From Rhynchosporium graminicola (lineage: Eukaryota > Ascomycota > Leotiomycetes > Helotiales > Ploettnerulaceae), in assembly GCA_900074885.1 (NCBI GenBank), contig FJUW01000028.1, positions 78,339-142,338 on the forward strand: a DNA stretch of 64,000 nucleotides, read 5' to 3'. The number at the start of each line of letters is the position of its first letter. Positions within the stretch are counted from its first letter, which is position 1. The translations under genes were made by a program, and so were the position numbers. Of this stretch, positions 50,168 to 61,850 are shown piece after piece. Below the pieces are notes generated by a model that saw only the letters and a program-made list of their open reading frames with translations, had not been told where the DNA came from and searched no databases.

Positions 50168-51727
50168 ATGGCTTCAGCTGGACAGCGACTCTCTTCTGTG
50201 CTTGGACACCTCAATCCAGTGTCCTCAGAAAGCAGTGGGAGAGCCAAGATTCTTCAGAAGAATGCCGACGATATTGTAAGGTGCTCACCACTGTCTGAAG
50301 AGCTCATCTAACAAGCTAAGGTCATTACATATGCCGTCAGAACTCCCCTCACAAAGGCAAAGAAAGGAGGTCTGAAAGATACCCAAATCGACGATCTGCT
50401 GATCTCACTTCTCACAGTACGTTCCTTCTGTCATTCAGTCGTGCCAAATTAACTTCCCAAGTCTGTTCGCGAGAATATGACCATCGACCCGTCTCTGGTC
50501 GAAGACATTTGTGTCGGAAACGTCTTGGCTCCAGCTCAAGGCTACGTAGCTCGATCCTCTGTCCTAGCAGCCGGCTTCCCAGCTACAGCAGCAGCCTCAG
50601 TCGCCAACAGATTCTGCTCTTCAGGCCTACTCGCGATTCAAAACATCGCGAATCAAATTATTGCGGGCTCAATCGATATTGGGCTAGCTGTGGGAGCTGA
50701 AAGCATGTCCACGTGCCCTGACACAGGAGCACCGAATGCCAGCGTCAAAATTACGTCGCATCCCCTCGCAAGCCAGAACGAGCAGCCCATGGGTCAAACG
50801 AGCGAGAATGTAGCAGGTGATTTTGGTATCACGAGAGAAGCTATGGATGAGTTTGCCGCGAGAAGTTTTCAACGAGCCGAGAAGGCGCAGAATGAGGGCT
50901 GGTCGAGAGATGAGATCGTTCCTATAGAAGTATACTTCACTGATCCCAAAACTGGCGTTACGTCTCAGAGGATCGTCGATGCTGATGATGGCGTTCGAGC
51001 TGGTACCACTGCCGCATCACTGGGCAAGATCCGTGCTGCATTTCCGCAGTGGAAACCGAGCAACACCACCGGGGGCAATGCCTCGCAAATAACTGATGGA
51101 GCTGCAGCTGTACTGCTTATGAAGAGGAGTAGGGCAGCTGAATTGGGTGTTAGAGTCATTGGAAAATTCGTTCAAGCTACGGTCGTAGGACTTGAGCCAA
51201 GGATCATGGGCATCGGACCTTCGCTGGCCATTCCGAAAGTACTGAGCAAAGTTGGCTTACAGAGAGATGATGTGGATGTTTTTGAGATCAATGAGGCCTT
51301 TGCTAGTATGGTGAGTTGAATCTTATGAGTCCCGGTGAAGCCATCTCGAAGCTGACCAGTTTTGACAGGGCGTTTACTGCGTTGATAAACTTGGCCTGGA
51401 TCATGAGAAGGTTAACCCACGGGGTGGAGCTATGTAGGTCTTCCTGGTTACTGATCCTTCTCAAGAAGAAAATCGGCTAACAATGTAAATAGCGCATTGG
51501 GACATCCACTCGGGTGTACTGGTACGCGACAGGTAGTCACTGCACTATCTGAACTTAGAAGGCAGAACAAGAGGATCGCTGTGACAAGCATGTGTGTCGG
51601 AACTGTAAGTCGCCATTGCTCAATGACTTGACTCAACATATTATTTAATAGTATTGCTCTGAATTCAGCTAATATATGTACTTCGCAGGGTCAGGGAATG
51701 GCAGGAGTTTTTGTGTCCGAGCACTAG
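50168..51727 (+). CDS. POT1: Peroxisomal 3-ketoacyl-CoA thiolase
   Basis: The model is join(50168..50275, 50321..50416, 50462..51310, 51369..51433, 51493..51604, 51689..51727), 422 residues, with introns of 45-84 bp and all phases consistent. The enzyme cleaves 3-ketoacyl-CoA to acetyl-CoA and a shortened acyl-CoA, the last step of beta-oxidation. The N-terminal RLSSVLGHL (residues 7-15) matches the PTS2 signal (R-L-X5-H-L). Catalytic residues are visible: the nucleophile Cys in NRFCSSG, the NEAFA motif, His in GHPLG, and the second Cys in MCVGTGQGMAG. The length is as expected for Pot1/Fox3. It is divergent to the Fat1-type gene, placing activation and thiolysis of fatty acids under one intergenic region. 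The C-terminus (SEH) is not PTS1. Confidence 0.95.
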
Positions 51728-54700
51728 GCAGAAATGTATTGGGCGACGTGACGTGAATATGGGGAGGTCACGGGAGGCTTAAATACTCTTGTCGCTGCAG
51801 CTTCATTCGTTCAAACCTAGCACGGCAAATCATTCAATTGGCATGCACTCAATGACTATCCTTTCACAACTCTTCTTGTGCGCACCCATCAGGTCATCCT
51901 CATCCAAACTCGTTTGTGTCTCGAGCTACTGCGGCACGGCAGATAACCATCCAATCAAACCTCAATGAAATCCAAGGACATTCTGCCGAGGGGAATGGCC
52001 TTTTTTTACGAAGTGCAACAAAAACATTGAAGAGAATTTCTCAAGCAAATAGGAAACCTCGCAAGTGGTGTACGGACCTGGTTAAGTCTGACGTTTTCGT
52101 GTGATTATGTTCTGGGTGAAATCGATGTTGATCTTCAATGATGGATTTTGGAGCCGTGTATTGGATCTAGCACTAGCAGGTCTCTGCATAGTATGTTTAG
52201 TCACAAGGGTAGACCACAGAGATCTGGTTATACCTCGTGATTCTGCTCACACCTTTGCGAAGCGAATGTCAATACATGCTAGATCAAAAGATACATGTTT
52301 TGATGTTTGATATCATTAGCATCCAAATCATTGCACCGACAATTAGCTTTATAGGAGCGATCTACCATCCGGTATTATGAGAATAACATACACGATATCA
52401 GAAAAAGATACGAAAGTGAATATGTCAAGTATCCTAACAAAGCTTCAATCATCCTGACTTTCCAAGCATATATTACAATCCTGAAACGATCAATCAGGCG
52501 ATTTAGCGATTTTTCAGATTCTTATCATCTTGCACTGGATCATGCCGTTTTAGATCCTAGTAATTCTCCACAACGCATCTCGACTTTATACTCAGACAAA
52601 CTCCGGTACGAAAACAGGTCCTATCTTTGTTACAGACCTTTTTGCTCTTGAATCAACTTCTACCGACTCTATTGCTTGAGAGCAATCAATCCCTGGACAA
52701 CAGTCCCATCAGACAGGGATATCAGCAGTCAAGACGTAAGCTGCAGAACCCAATTATCGAGGAACCATTCGAGTAGTGTATCACAATATACAAAAACGTT
52801 CCGTGGATAATCCTTGACGTAATAATCAGCAAGGTAACTTCAACCTTCACACTTGTCACAGGCTTCAGTCAGAACTGATCAAAACTTGTTGCGAGAAATT
52901 GCCACCGCTTCATTTTGCATCTGACTCAGCCTCGACTAAAATGCCGCCTCGGAAGCTGCGGTGTGATATAAGTCTACCCTCAAATGTTCTCAGCCTATTC
53001 ACAGCAGAAAACCTATCAACGAAACCGCTTAATCTGACAACAGTACCCGGTGGTAAAATGAGGACCTAACTCTGTGAAATTCTCATTTCACCCTCTACAG
53101 CTGCTTCTCTAATAAAATCACTCCTATGTCGTTTCGATGAAAAGGATTCAAGGATGATGAAATGCAATACCAGGTTTTCGGAACCATTGAAAACTTTACT
53201 ATTGAAAGTCCTCCGACTCCTAACAATAAGTATATAGGCCTCTTGATCTCTAGGAAGTATAGTCATGTACTTTTCCGAATCCAAAGAAAACCAAAGCAAA
53301 GTAAAGAAAAACCTCAAGGAGGACAGAAGGAGCTGCGACAAGCTGAGCCATAAGAAGTCCCAACAATGAAAGACCTGTCAACTTCAGACGAGATCGCAGA
53401 TAGATTTTGAACGTAAAGGCAGAGACGCCCCAGACTCAGAAGAGTGCTAGGGTGTAAAAATTACCAACGAAACCAGCCACCACTTGAAATCACAAAAACT
53501 CGTCATGGCCGTACACTTGTCATGGAAAACAAGCCCCTCTCGAAAGTCATCCCTTTCTTTGCTTTTCCCTCCACTCATCTCATTTATCTCATCTGATCTC
53601 ATCCCCCTCTCCAAAAACCTTCAACCCCCATCCCATCTCACCCATCCACGCTCCTCCACATCCTCCCCAGCACTCCATCCCCAACTCAATTCAAAACATC
53701 CAAATCCAAATCCAAGTCCGATCACCAGACATCCATCTAGAATTTCCAGCTTAGGATGCCCATACCTTCGTGATAAACTCACTCCTCCAGCAGTGCGTCG
53801 TCTTCTACCTACCTACCCAGCAATGGAAGAACGAAACTGGGAAAGTTCCTGTTAGTGAATCATTCACCTATCACAGGCGAATCAAGGGATTTTTGGCAAT
53901 TGAATGAATAGAATATTAATGTACGCGAGTGCTACTCGTGTTACTTGTGAGAAGGGCGCTCGAGGGTCAGGTAGTAAATCCCTTCGATTCACAAGCTATG
54001 GAATATGCTCATTGAAAACAGAAGCTGGTGGAGTATCATCGAGTTACATTAACTTTATCAATTCTGATTTCCATGTGATCTCCTTCATATCACTTCGGGT
54101 CGATAGATTACTCGGTTTTCACATATCTCCAGTGAGCACCTTAGGATTCCAGAACTCTCAATCATGACTGTGGATCACAAATCACTCCACCATATCACAT
54201 CTCTCAGCATATACAATCTTGTAATATCAAAGCTCTTATTCTCTCCTCCCATATCTCAGCTAGCAAGTATCTGGCTAGGTGAGCCCAGGCATTCCAGCGT
54301 ACCTAGCAAATCCAGCCGAGTCAGCTCAGCACTTTCAAATGCAAATAGCTGGTCAGTAAGCAGCCATGCATAGCTAATACCTCATAAGATCGTAAATCAT
54401 CGCATCGTAAGGCATCGCATTGTAAGGCATCGCATCTTATCGCAAGTTATCCTACCTCATATTTATCCATGAGACCCTCCAAGCGAACCACTATGGACGC
54501 CCATTCTGAAGGAATGAATTAAGCAACGAAAAGCAAAGGCAAAGTTTGGTGTGCTAAAGCTCCTTATGTAACAAAGCAGAAAGGAGGCAGCTTCTATGAA
54601 TCAAGAAGAGCCTCAGTAATGAAGAGTAATGCTATACCCATGTACCAAGCTGCAGCATAGAAGAGCACTGCCGTAATGTGAGATAATAAAGCACAAGCTT

Positions 54701-54730
54701 TCATTCTCTCCCACATGTATGAAGCATTTC
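51728..54730. other. Gene-poor stretch, 3 kb
   Basis: No convincing gene. Short frames at 53066-53341 (-) and 53484-53855 (+) are low-complexity or overlapping and unlike known proteins. Near 54390-54440 short units of the form gtaaggcatcgcat recur about three times. The right end is the 3' side of the minus-strand gene that follows. Confidence 0.5.
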
Positions 54731-56097
54731 CTAAGCCATCATCTGGTCTTGAGATTGAGCCTCCATAGCAGCCGTTAGATCAGCCTCCAAATCATCCATC
54801 ATATCAACATCCTGATTCAGCTCACCGGCCAAAGCACGCTCAAGCCCAGCACTGGTCTCTTTGCGAGAATTGATCTTCAGCTTATGGGAAGCCTGCAGAG
54901 ATGAGTCTCTTGAGGATCGGATGGAAGGATTGGTGGAGAGACGAGAGACAGGAGTGGTGGTCTGAGGAGACATATCCATAGGAGTAGAATAGCCATCTCC
55001 GAAATCGGGAGTACTGGAGTAGTAGTTCTTGTCGGTAGAGTGGTAGTCACGCTTATCGAAGATCTTCGAGGTGGAGAAGCCACTTTTCAAGGTAGTTGAA
55101 CTTCGGTAGGCCTCGTGAGGAAGACGCATACGATCGGCTTGATAGACGTTACCAATATACTTGGCTTCCATAGGGCGCGAGAGTTCTCGATTACGAAGGC
55201 CAGCTCTCCTGAGTGGACGATCGATAGTGGATATCTCAGAGCGAGCGTAATTGTCTCTGTTGGTACCAGGGTTAGTAGCCCAGTCGAACTTGCTTGACGA
55301 TTTCAAGGTCTCTGGTAGGATGCGGAAAGAATCGAGGTGGGTCTTGGTGAGTGAAGGGTTTTGGACGGCTGGAGCTCGGTCTGGGCTGATACTCTCGTAA
55401 GCACGCTCTCTCTCAGTACGCCATCTGCTTCTGCCAGTATCCTGGACCTGGGTAAGGCACAAGTCCTTCATGGAGCTGACTTCATTAATAACATCATCAC
55501 CAGCCATGGCTACCTCAAAGTCAGTAGCAGTAAATCAGCAACGAGAAGGGTGTAGACTCACCAATATCTCTGTCCTCTCCAGGCACCTCAACAGGGGCAG
55601 CAATGATACCTCTAGTAATCTTGTACTGCATCATGACCTTCTCCTTTCTACCCTGGTCCCACTCGCCTACACTACCATCATAATCGTTGCATTTGGATCT
55701 ATTCCAGGCCATGCTCAAAGCTCTCGTGACACGACCATTGCGCTGTCGCTCCACTAGACCTCCCAAACCAACGACATGCTTGCGCTCTGCCAACATCTGG
55801 TCCAACATACGAGTGACTTCCTTCTTGTGGATGTCGCGGTTGAAGTCTTTACCATGGACGGCGTTGTTGAGGGCTGTGTAGAAGTTCTCGTAGGCGTTGG
55901 CGCGAGTGACAGTGCGTTCTTCGGTGCGCTTATTGGGACGTTGCTCGAGATGGACTCCTTTTGTGATGAGGCAGAGCATGGTATGAAGCTGTTATGGTTG
56001 AGTTAGCTGATGCTCTGTACTCGACCTGGTTAGGGATTGAAGGATAAGCTACCTCGAAGGCGGTCCAAACATGCTCTCTGGGACGGATTGTAGGCAT
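54731..56097 (-). CDS. Uncharacterised conserved-looking fungal protein
   Basis: The model is complement(join(54731..55509, 55562..55988, 56053..56097)), 416 residues, with two introns (52 and 64 bp) that keep phase. The start MPTIRPREHVWTAFELHTML comes from a short first exon. The N-terminal about 120 residues are compact, charged and probably helical (WTAFE.., then HKKEVTRMLDQMLAERKHV). The Trp/Phe spacing could fit a Myb/SANT-like fold, but I cannot confirm it. The remainder is Ser/Thr-rich and probably disordered, ending in an acidic segment (DVDMMDDLEADLTAAMEA). I do not recognise the family. The clean exon structure suggests a real, expressed gene. It lies 1.15 kb from the Pik1 gene, on the same strand. 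Confidence 0.75.
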
Positions 56098-57248
56098 GAT
56101 TGCGGGTTAAGATGTCTTTGTAGCTGCTGGAGTCTTGCGAAGCTGAAGAGAAGTTGTCAAGACCGATGGTGAGCTTCATGAAAGCAACTGGGGTTGATAT
56201 TTTGCAGACGATGTCGCAGTAAGGAGGAGGGTTTTAAATTTGTGTAAAATTCTGAGCAGTGTTGAACGATGCGCTAGCTTTGCTAGCTCACTCTGTATTG
56301 ATATTCACGGTGTGATTCTATCGCAGAAGCGACAAATATAAGAGATGTATGCCTGTTTGCGATTGGTTCAGGATTACCTCGACTTGAAGGAAGAAGGTTC
56401 GTGGCCTGAACCATTTTTGTTGACATTCGGGAGCGGGGCTGAGCCTAAGCAAAGGCGTTGTCAAGTATCAAGGAAGATGCAGAAGGTGACTATTGAGAGT
56501 GTTATTAGAGAAGTGTTCTGATAAGTATGACGCAGTGAAAGAGCAAATCTGGTTGGGGAGACTCAGGCTCATATCGGCGATATCTTGTAGCTCTATCAGG
56601 TGTTGTTGAAGGAATATTGAATGCCCTCTGTCTCGGGTTGAACTTAAGAAATGGAAGGAAGAACCTCGCTTCGATCTGAGCCAATCCGACCTCAAACCCT
56701 AGCATCTTGGGACATCCACGCAAGGCTGTCAAACAAAGTAGAACCAGCGACAAAAAATCTATATGCAAATGCTAGCATTATACCTGTAGATAGATGCTAG
56801 GTGGAGCTCAAAAAGAGCCTGGGATTCGAAGGTTGATATTCACGTGACATGCCCGTACAATGCCACTCGTCATACTATCATGCCATCGTGCTATCATGCC
56901 GCTCATCTAATGTGAAGTAAGACATCCCGCCGCCCATATTACACAAAAACGACCATCCTACTGTATTCCCTTATTTCATCCCACCTCATATATCCGATTA
57001 TCACCAGCCCTGCCCCCAGAAACGCTGCGGAAATCTCCACATTCGTGTAAATGCAAGCACGTCAAGCCAGTCCAAGGTATCCAACGCCTAATTGCATGCA
57101 CAAATATATTCTAGCTCTCGAAATAGACAGTAAGTGATGTTTGCAGAAAGGCTAGTATATGCCTTGCGTTCGGTACTGGAAAGTATCATAGCTATACTGA
57201 ATTAGACCTTGAACCTGAACCAAACAAAGATGAGAATGAGAGGAGAAC
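56098..57248. other. Intergenic between the uncharacterised gene and Pik1
   Basis: No gene seen in 1.15 kb. Minus-strand frames at 56468-56768 are short and unassignable. The left part probably carries the promoter of the uncharacterised gene. A short echo (ctatcatgcc and variants) repeats near 56875-56900. Confidence 0.45.
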
Positions 57249-60200
57249 TTACAGTCTCGTATAGTAACTTCCCAGAGACTTCCCAATCAAGTCCGTCTCT
57301 ACAAACTGCTCTGCCTCATCCGCACTAAGCTGCAGCTGGAAGCGTTGACGCAGACTATTTGTCGCCTGAAGAACACCATACGAAAAACACGGCATCTTCG
57401 ATTCGCGTCCCATCATATTGACGAGATCAATCAGATTATCCGCCGATCGACGAAGAGCTTGGAATGCCTGTTTGCATAACTTCTTGTAGTCGTCGAAAGC
57501 AGGTGATCCCACACCGCCCAGAACATCCACGTAATCCTGTGTCAACTTGAAAGGTGCCGCCTCAAATCCCACTGAGCCGGGCGAGTTTGATAGCATGAAC
57601 CCAAAATCGATGTGGATGATGTGTCCCTCGTTATCAACGAGAACATTACCATTGTGTCGATCTTTCAATTGTAGGATGTATGATATGATGCTGTAAGCTG
57701 CAAGGGATCGTTTGAAGCATCCTTGCGCAGCCTGGTATGCCTCTGTTTCGGGCGCGCCAAAAGTCTTGACAAAGTGGTCCTTCAGTGTAGCGATCCTCCT
57801 GCGTGGATTCTGCCCGGCTTCGATCGTTGCTAGAGTCAAACTTCGCTTCAAAGAGTGCAACGAGACGCCATTCGTGATAGTCTCAATCAAGCCGGAAGAT
57901 TCTCCAGTCACTAGGATCCTCATTCGCTTTACCCATACCGGTGTCTGAGCATCTTGCCAGATCTTGTCACAAACCTGAATAAGTTGACAAGCAAAAGCTT
58001 CTTGTCGCAAATCGTCTCCAGTCTTGACTATAACGCTTAACACATCCCAGTTCTTCATCCAGCCATAGGGAGAGGATTTCCGGATGCGCTCCTTTTTGAG
58101 ATTCCAGGCTTCTCCGAAAGTGGCAGCGCTTGGATCATCTCTGTCGCCTTTCCTCTGCACACCACCAGTCTTCTGATCGTTCTCCATTCTGGCTGCACCA
58201 ACTCCAGTGTTCAGAGCAGAATCAGTGGCAGTTCCCTCCTCAATATCCTCAGGAACAATATTAGCCACAGCAGCATTAGCATTTGCCATTATCGTATCAA
58301 AATTCGGCGTATTCATCCCGTCATCTATCTCGAAGCTCTGCTCCTCCAAACTCTGCATGCTGGCAATGATTTTGGCCCGAATTGCTGCGACCTCGTGCTT
58401 CGGCCGTTTACCACTCGTCGAATCTAGCTGCGCTAACATCTGAGATGCCGTCCGCATATGTGTTGCTAGTGCAGAGAAATCCGGTTGATCAGATGCTCCG
58501 GATCGACTGTGACTGGGCAGCGTCATTCTTCTCCCTGGACTACTTGATCTGGAAGTTGATGCCCCTGAAGTTCTGGGTGTTGCGAGACCAGAAGGTGTAG
58601 ATAGAGTAGAAACGCCATTCGAATGTCTTGATGGGTGAGGGATGGGGGTGTTCTCTTTATCCTGAGACATGTCTCCGTCGCTAGATGTTATAAATGAGGA
58701 ATTTCCTATGTCTCCTGAGACAGGCTCAAATACACTATCTGTGGCTGTCTCGATGGGTCTATCTCCATTTCGCGCTCGTCCTGATTCCGAAAGATCGAAT
58801 ATGCGCCTTCGACTAGAACCTTGCTCAGACATAAGCCTAGCTAGCAGACCTTCGTTGTCATCTGTGGATGGCTCGAAAGAAAAGTCATCTCGCAGAACTT
58901 CTACCATAAGCAGATACGGTACCTTTTGCGCACTATTTAAGACTGTCGCCTCGGCTGGGTTCAATCTGACTATCCTGTGGTGCCTACTCTTACTTGGAAT
59001 ACCGTCTATAAGTGTTGCAGGGCAAATTACTGGAATATCAACCTCAGCTGGCAAATCTTGATCAATAAGAGCCAGCTCCGCGCGGAGTGCACTTAGACGT
59101 GCTGGTTTGGGAACAAGCACTAGTCTGGTCGATATGTCTTCCAAGGCCGTTATAAATTGTGTCTGTGATCGAAAGTAATTCTGTCTCAGCAACTTCACTT
59201 TCTGTGGATCTGATAGAGCCCCTGGAGTTAGAGGCCTGGTAATATGGATATGCTTCTTGTGCAATAAATCAGCTGGACGTTGAGTAAGACCTGCAGTTGC
59301 TGGCGTTGAGGGCCTGGTAGCGGACATTCTAGGGGATCGGGCACTAGGTAGCGGCAAAGAGGACGAGCTAAGTCGAGGGTCTGCAGCTCTAAGATCCAGA
59401 TGTGCAGGTCGAGGTCTAGACTCTAGTGGATGTCTACGATTCGAATTCAAGGACGACGGCCTCGACAGAGACGATGCCCTGCTCGGCCTGGGGCGAGCAT
59501 CAGAAGGGAAATTGCCATTTCCGGGCGTGCTTGCAGTCCGTCCAGCTTCCTTCGGCCTCCTCGTCCTTGTAGATCCTGGCGTAATAGTATTGCTCCTTAC
59601 GATTTTTTGCTGTGTCTGGCTCGCATCCGAGATGACATCTCCAGTGGGTTGAGGTTTCCGCGCCTGAGCAATCGCCAAAGGACCCGCCCAATTGGGGAGA
59701 AAGGGCACTGCGACACTCGCGAGCACAAAGCTGGCTAGTACCGTCACTGGCAGGACATTCTCATTGATCTTCTCATTTCTCGCTGGCTCCGCAACTCCAA
59801 ACACAATATGCTGCACCTTGTTGTATATCCTCCTGCATGTCTTGAAAGCTTCTGATTGTGGATTCGCAGATAGATCGTGAAGATATGTTTGAAATAGCCA
59901 GAATGTCTAGCTTCTGTTAGCAACAGTCCTCCGTCCGGCCAGGCGCGGAACCCACCAGCAGCGCAGCGTTCACTGATTCTTCGCAAAGGTCCAGGATGAA
60001 TTCCTCCAATGCCATAGACTCGTTGTCGACGCTGACAATAAGGTGACATAGCTGCGGAAGGAAGAATTCGATTTCTTCATAGCTGAATTGGCGGAGTTTC
60101 GAGCAGAGGACATAATGGATGCCGACATGGTCCGCATATCGTCTATGTCCAAGATCAGCTTCCTAGACCATTACCATTGTCTACGGAGAAGGGCAGAGCG

Positions 60201-60283
60201 TACGACAGGTATGCCACGGAGAGGAAAGGGTTTTGGTTGAAGACATCGCTCTCGATGAATCTCTTTAGTAGGTCCCACGACAT
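57249..60283 (-). CDS. PIK1: Phosphatidylinositol 4-kinase, Pik1 (PI4KIII-beta) type
   Basis: The model is complement(join(57249..59906, 59956..60142, 60204..60283)), 974 residues. The enzyme makes PI4P, in fungi mainly at the Golgi and nucleus. The N-terminus (MSWDLLKRFIESDVFNQNPF) leads into the helical lipid-kinase-unique domain (RYADHVGIHYVLCSKLRQF). A Ser/Pro-rich disordered middle of about 350 residues follows. The C-terminal kinase domain has TGDDLRQEAFACQLIQ, catalytic loop LKDRHNGNVLVD, the DFG equivalent HIDFGF, and SPGSVGFEAAPFKLT, all characteristic of type III PI4-kinases. The first intron (60143..60203) has donor GTACGC; a later GTAATG at 60174 would give an implausible 32-bp intron, and the chosen one restores the usual AYLSRYADHVG junction. 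Confidence 0.95.
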
Positions 60284-60887
60284 GGCCAGACTTAAGCGGT
60301 ATGGATGCGAATGGAGAGGCACAATGCCTCTGATAATCTCGACATCAACAGGAGTAGTAAAGTTCGAGAAGCATGGCGAGATGAACCATGCACAGTATTT
60401 GCGATCGTCAATTCGTTTCAATCCACCGGGGGGTTCGTCTGGTCCTGTATCTGTGTTTCTCTTGTGAATAGCCAAGCGGGAGGTGTCTTGAATTCAAGTC
60501 AAGCCACTGAGGCGTTCGGATCCGGCAATCTAGCCCCACTTCCCCTTTTTGACATCGTTGCGCTGATCAAGTTACAGTAGGTTTCGTGATAGCTTCAACT
60601 TTGATGCTCACATTCACAAATACGAGAACTTGATGAGGAGGATATTGACAATATGATCTGTTAGGTCTCGTCTTGAACATCTAGTATTTTGAAGCGTTCT
60701 TGAATTGCTCCAACATAGATTGCTACCGTCTACATCCTTATTTCCTCTTACGAGTAGTCGCCATAGATTTCATGAAAATTAATGATGTTCTGGGGTATCA
60801 AGTGTTGACCATCCAATCTAGTACAAAACATGTCCTACAATTACAGGTAACTATCTAGCGCCAGAAATCGGATGAAGAGAAAGTCCA
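60284..60887. other. Intergenic, Pik1 upstream region
   Basis: About 600 bp between the Pik1 start and the end of the next minus-strand gene. It should hold the Pik1 promoter. The open frames here are shadows without recognisable similarity. Confidence 0.5.
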
Positions 60888-61850
60888 TCAGACTGTTTCA
60901 TAGGACTCAGCATCCCCTCCATATACTTTGTTGATATTCTCCTTCTTGTCCATCAGACCTCTCCGTCCATTACTGGTCCTTAATTTTCCTCTGTTGGCAT
61001 CCAACAACGGACGAACCCACTCCTCTTTGACCTCACCACCAACCAACTTCCCATCTTTCTTCAAATACGTGGTGCTTCCAAGAAACGTAGGCTGGAAGTT
61101 CACGTACACACTCTCCCACATTCCCGCATCAGCTTCGTACACTTCGTGCATGATGCCGATATGATCGAGTCGTTTCACGTTATCGTTCCACCAGCGCCAG
61201 GCAGAGAGATGATTAGGGCTATAGGCAAAGCGGTGCACGTCTTCGATAGAGCGCCAGTACGAAATCGTGACTTGTTCTGTGGCTCCATTCCTGTCTTTGC
61301 GTGTGACTGCGGATTGGCCGAGGAAGCCAGAATCTTGCGTAGGATCACCATTCAACTCCTCGGTCATGATGCGCAAAAAGTTCCCAACTTTGCCAAATTG
61401 CGGCTCGAATATCCCAAGGGGGTGGTTGCTTTTGGCTCCTAGCAACAGGATAGCGATCTTTTCTTTTCCAGGGCCGGAGAAACTTCCTTCACTGTCGTGA
61501 GGCTGCGCTGCGGTCTTTCTCAGGATTGCATCTTCGAGATACGGATTAGGGATGAGGTTATATGTGATGAGGGTAGTTTCAATAATCCGAAAGAGGAGGA
61601 GGGCGATGGCTGGCCCGACGGAGTAGAGTTTGGGAATCGGCAGGAGAAAGAGGAGAGTCTGCAAACAAGCACCGATGAGGAGGATGGTTTGGAGAGAGAG
61701 ATTCCCATGGATTATCTGGACTTGTTCACCTCAAGGTCTACTTGAAATAGATTGGGGGAAATATCTTACGTTAAGCTTCAGCTGGAGAGAGTTGTAGTCG
61801 GGGCCTGGAGGTCTCGTAGCCTGGGACGGAAGTGAATGCTTGAAGTCCAT
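60888..61850 (-). CDS. DUF4188-type membrane protein (monooxygenase-like)
   Basis: The model is complement(join(60888..61715, 61770..61850)), 302 residues. The 54-bp intron (GTAAGA..GTCCAG) keeps phase. The start MDFKHSLPSQATRPPG is followed by two hydrophobic segments (SLQTILLIGACLQTLLFLLP and VGPAIALLLFRIIETTLI), then a soluble domain. The soluble part has LGAKSNHPLGIFEP, VTISYWRSIEDVHRFAYSP, HIGIMHEVYE and ESVYVNFQP, which look like the DUF4188 family. This has a dimeric alpha/beta-barrel fold reminiscent of small monooxygenases and heme-binding enzymes. The substrate is unknown. Members often sit near secondary-metabolite genes, but no such cluster is visible here. Confidence 0.75.

Noticed and set aside
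54380..54445. Short direct repeats of the type gtaaggcatcgcat, considered as a CRISPR-like array
   Set aside because: Units are adjacent and degenerate without unique spacers, and the genome is eukaryotic; a simple local duplication.
60143..60174. 32-bp first intron in the Pik1 gene
   Set aside because: Too short, and it would insert residues in a conserved junction. Donor GTACGC at 60203 gives 61 bp and the expected AYLSRYADHVG.
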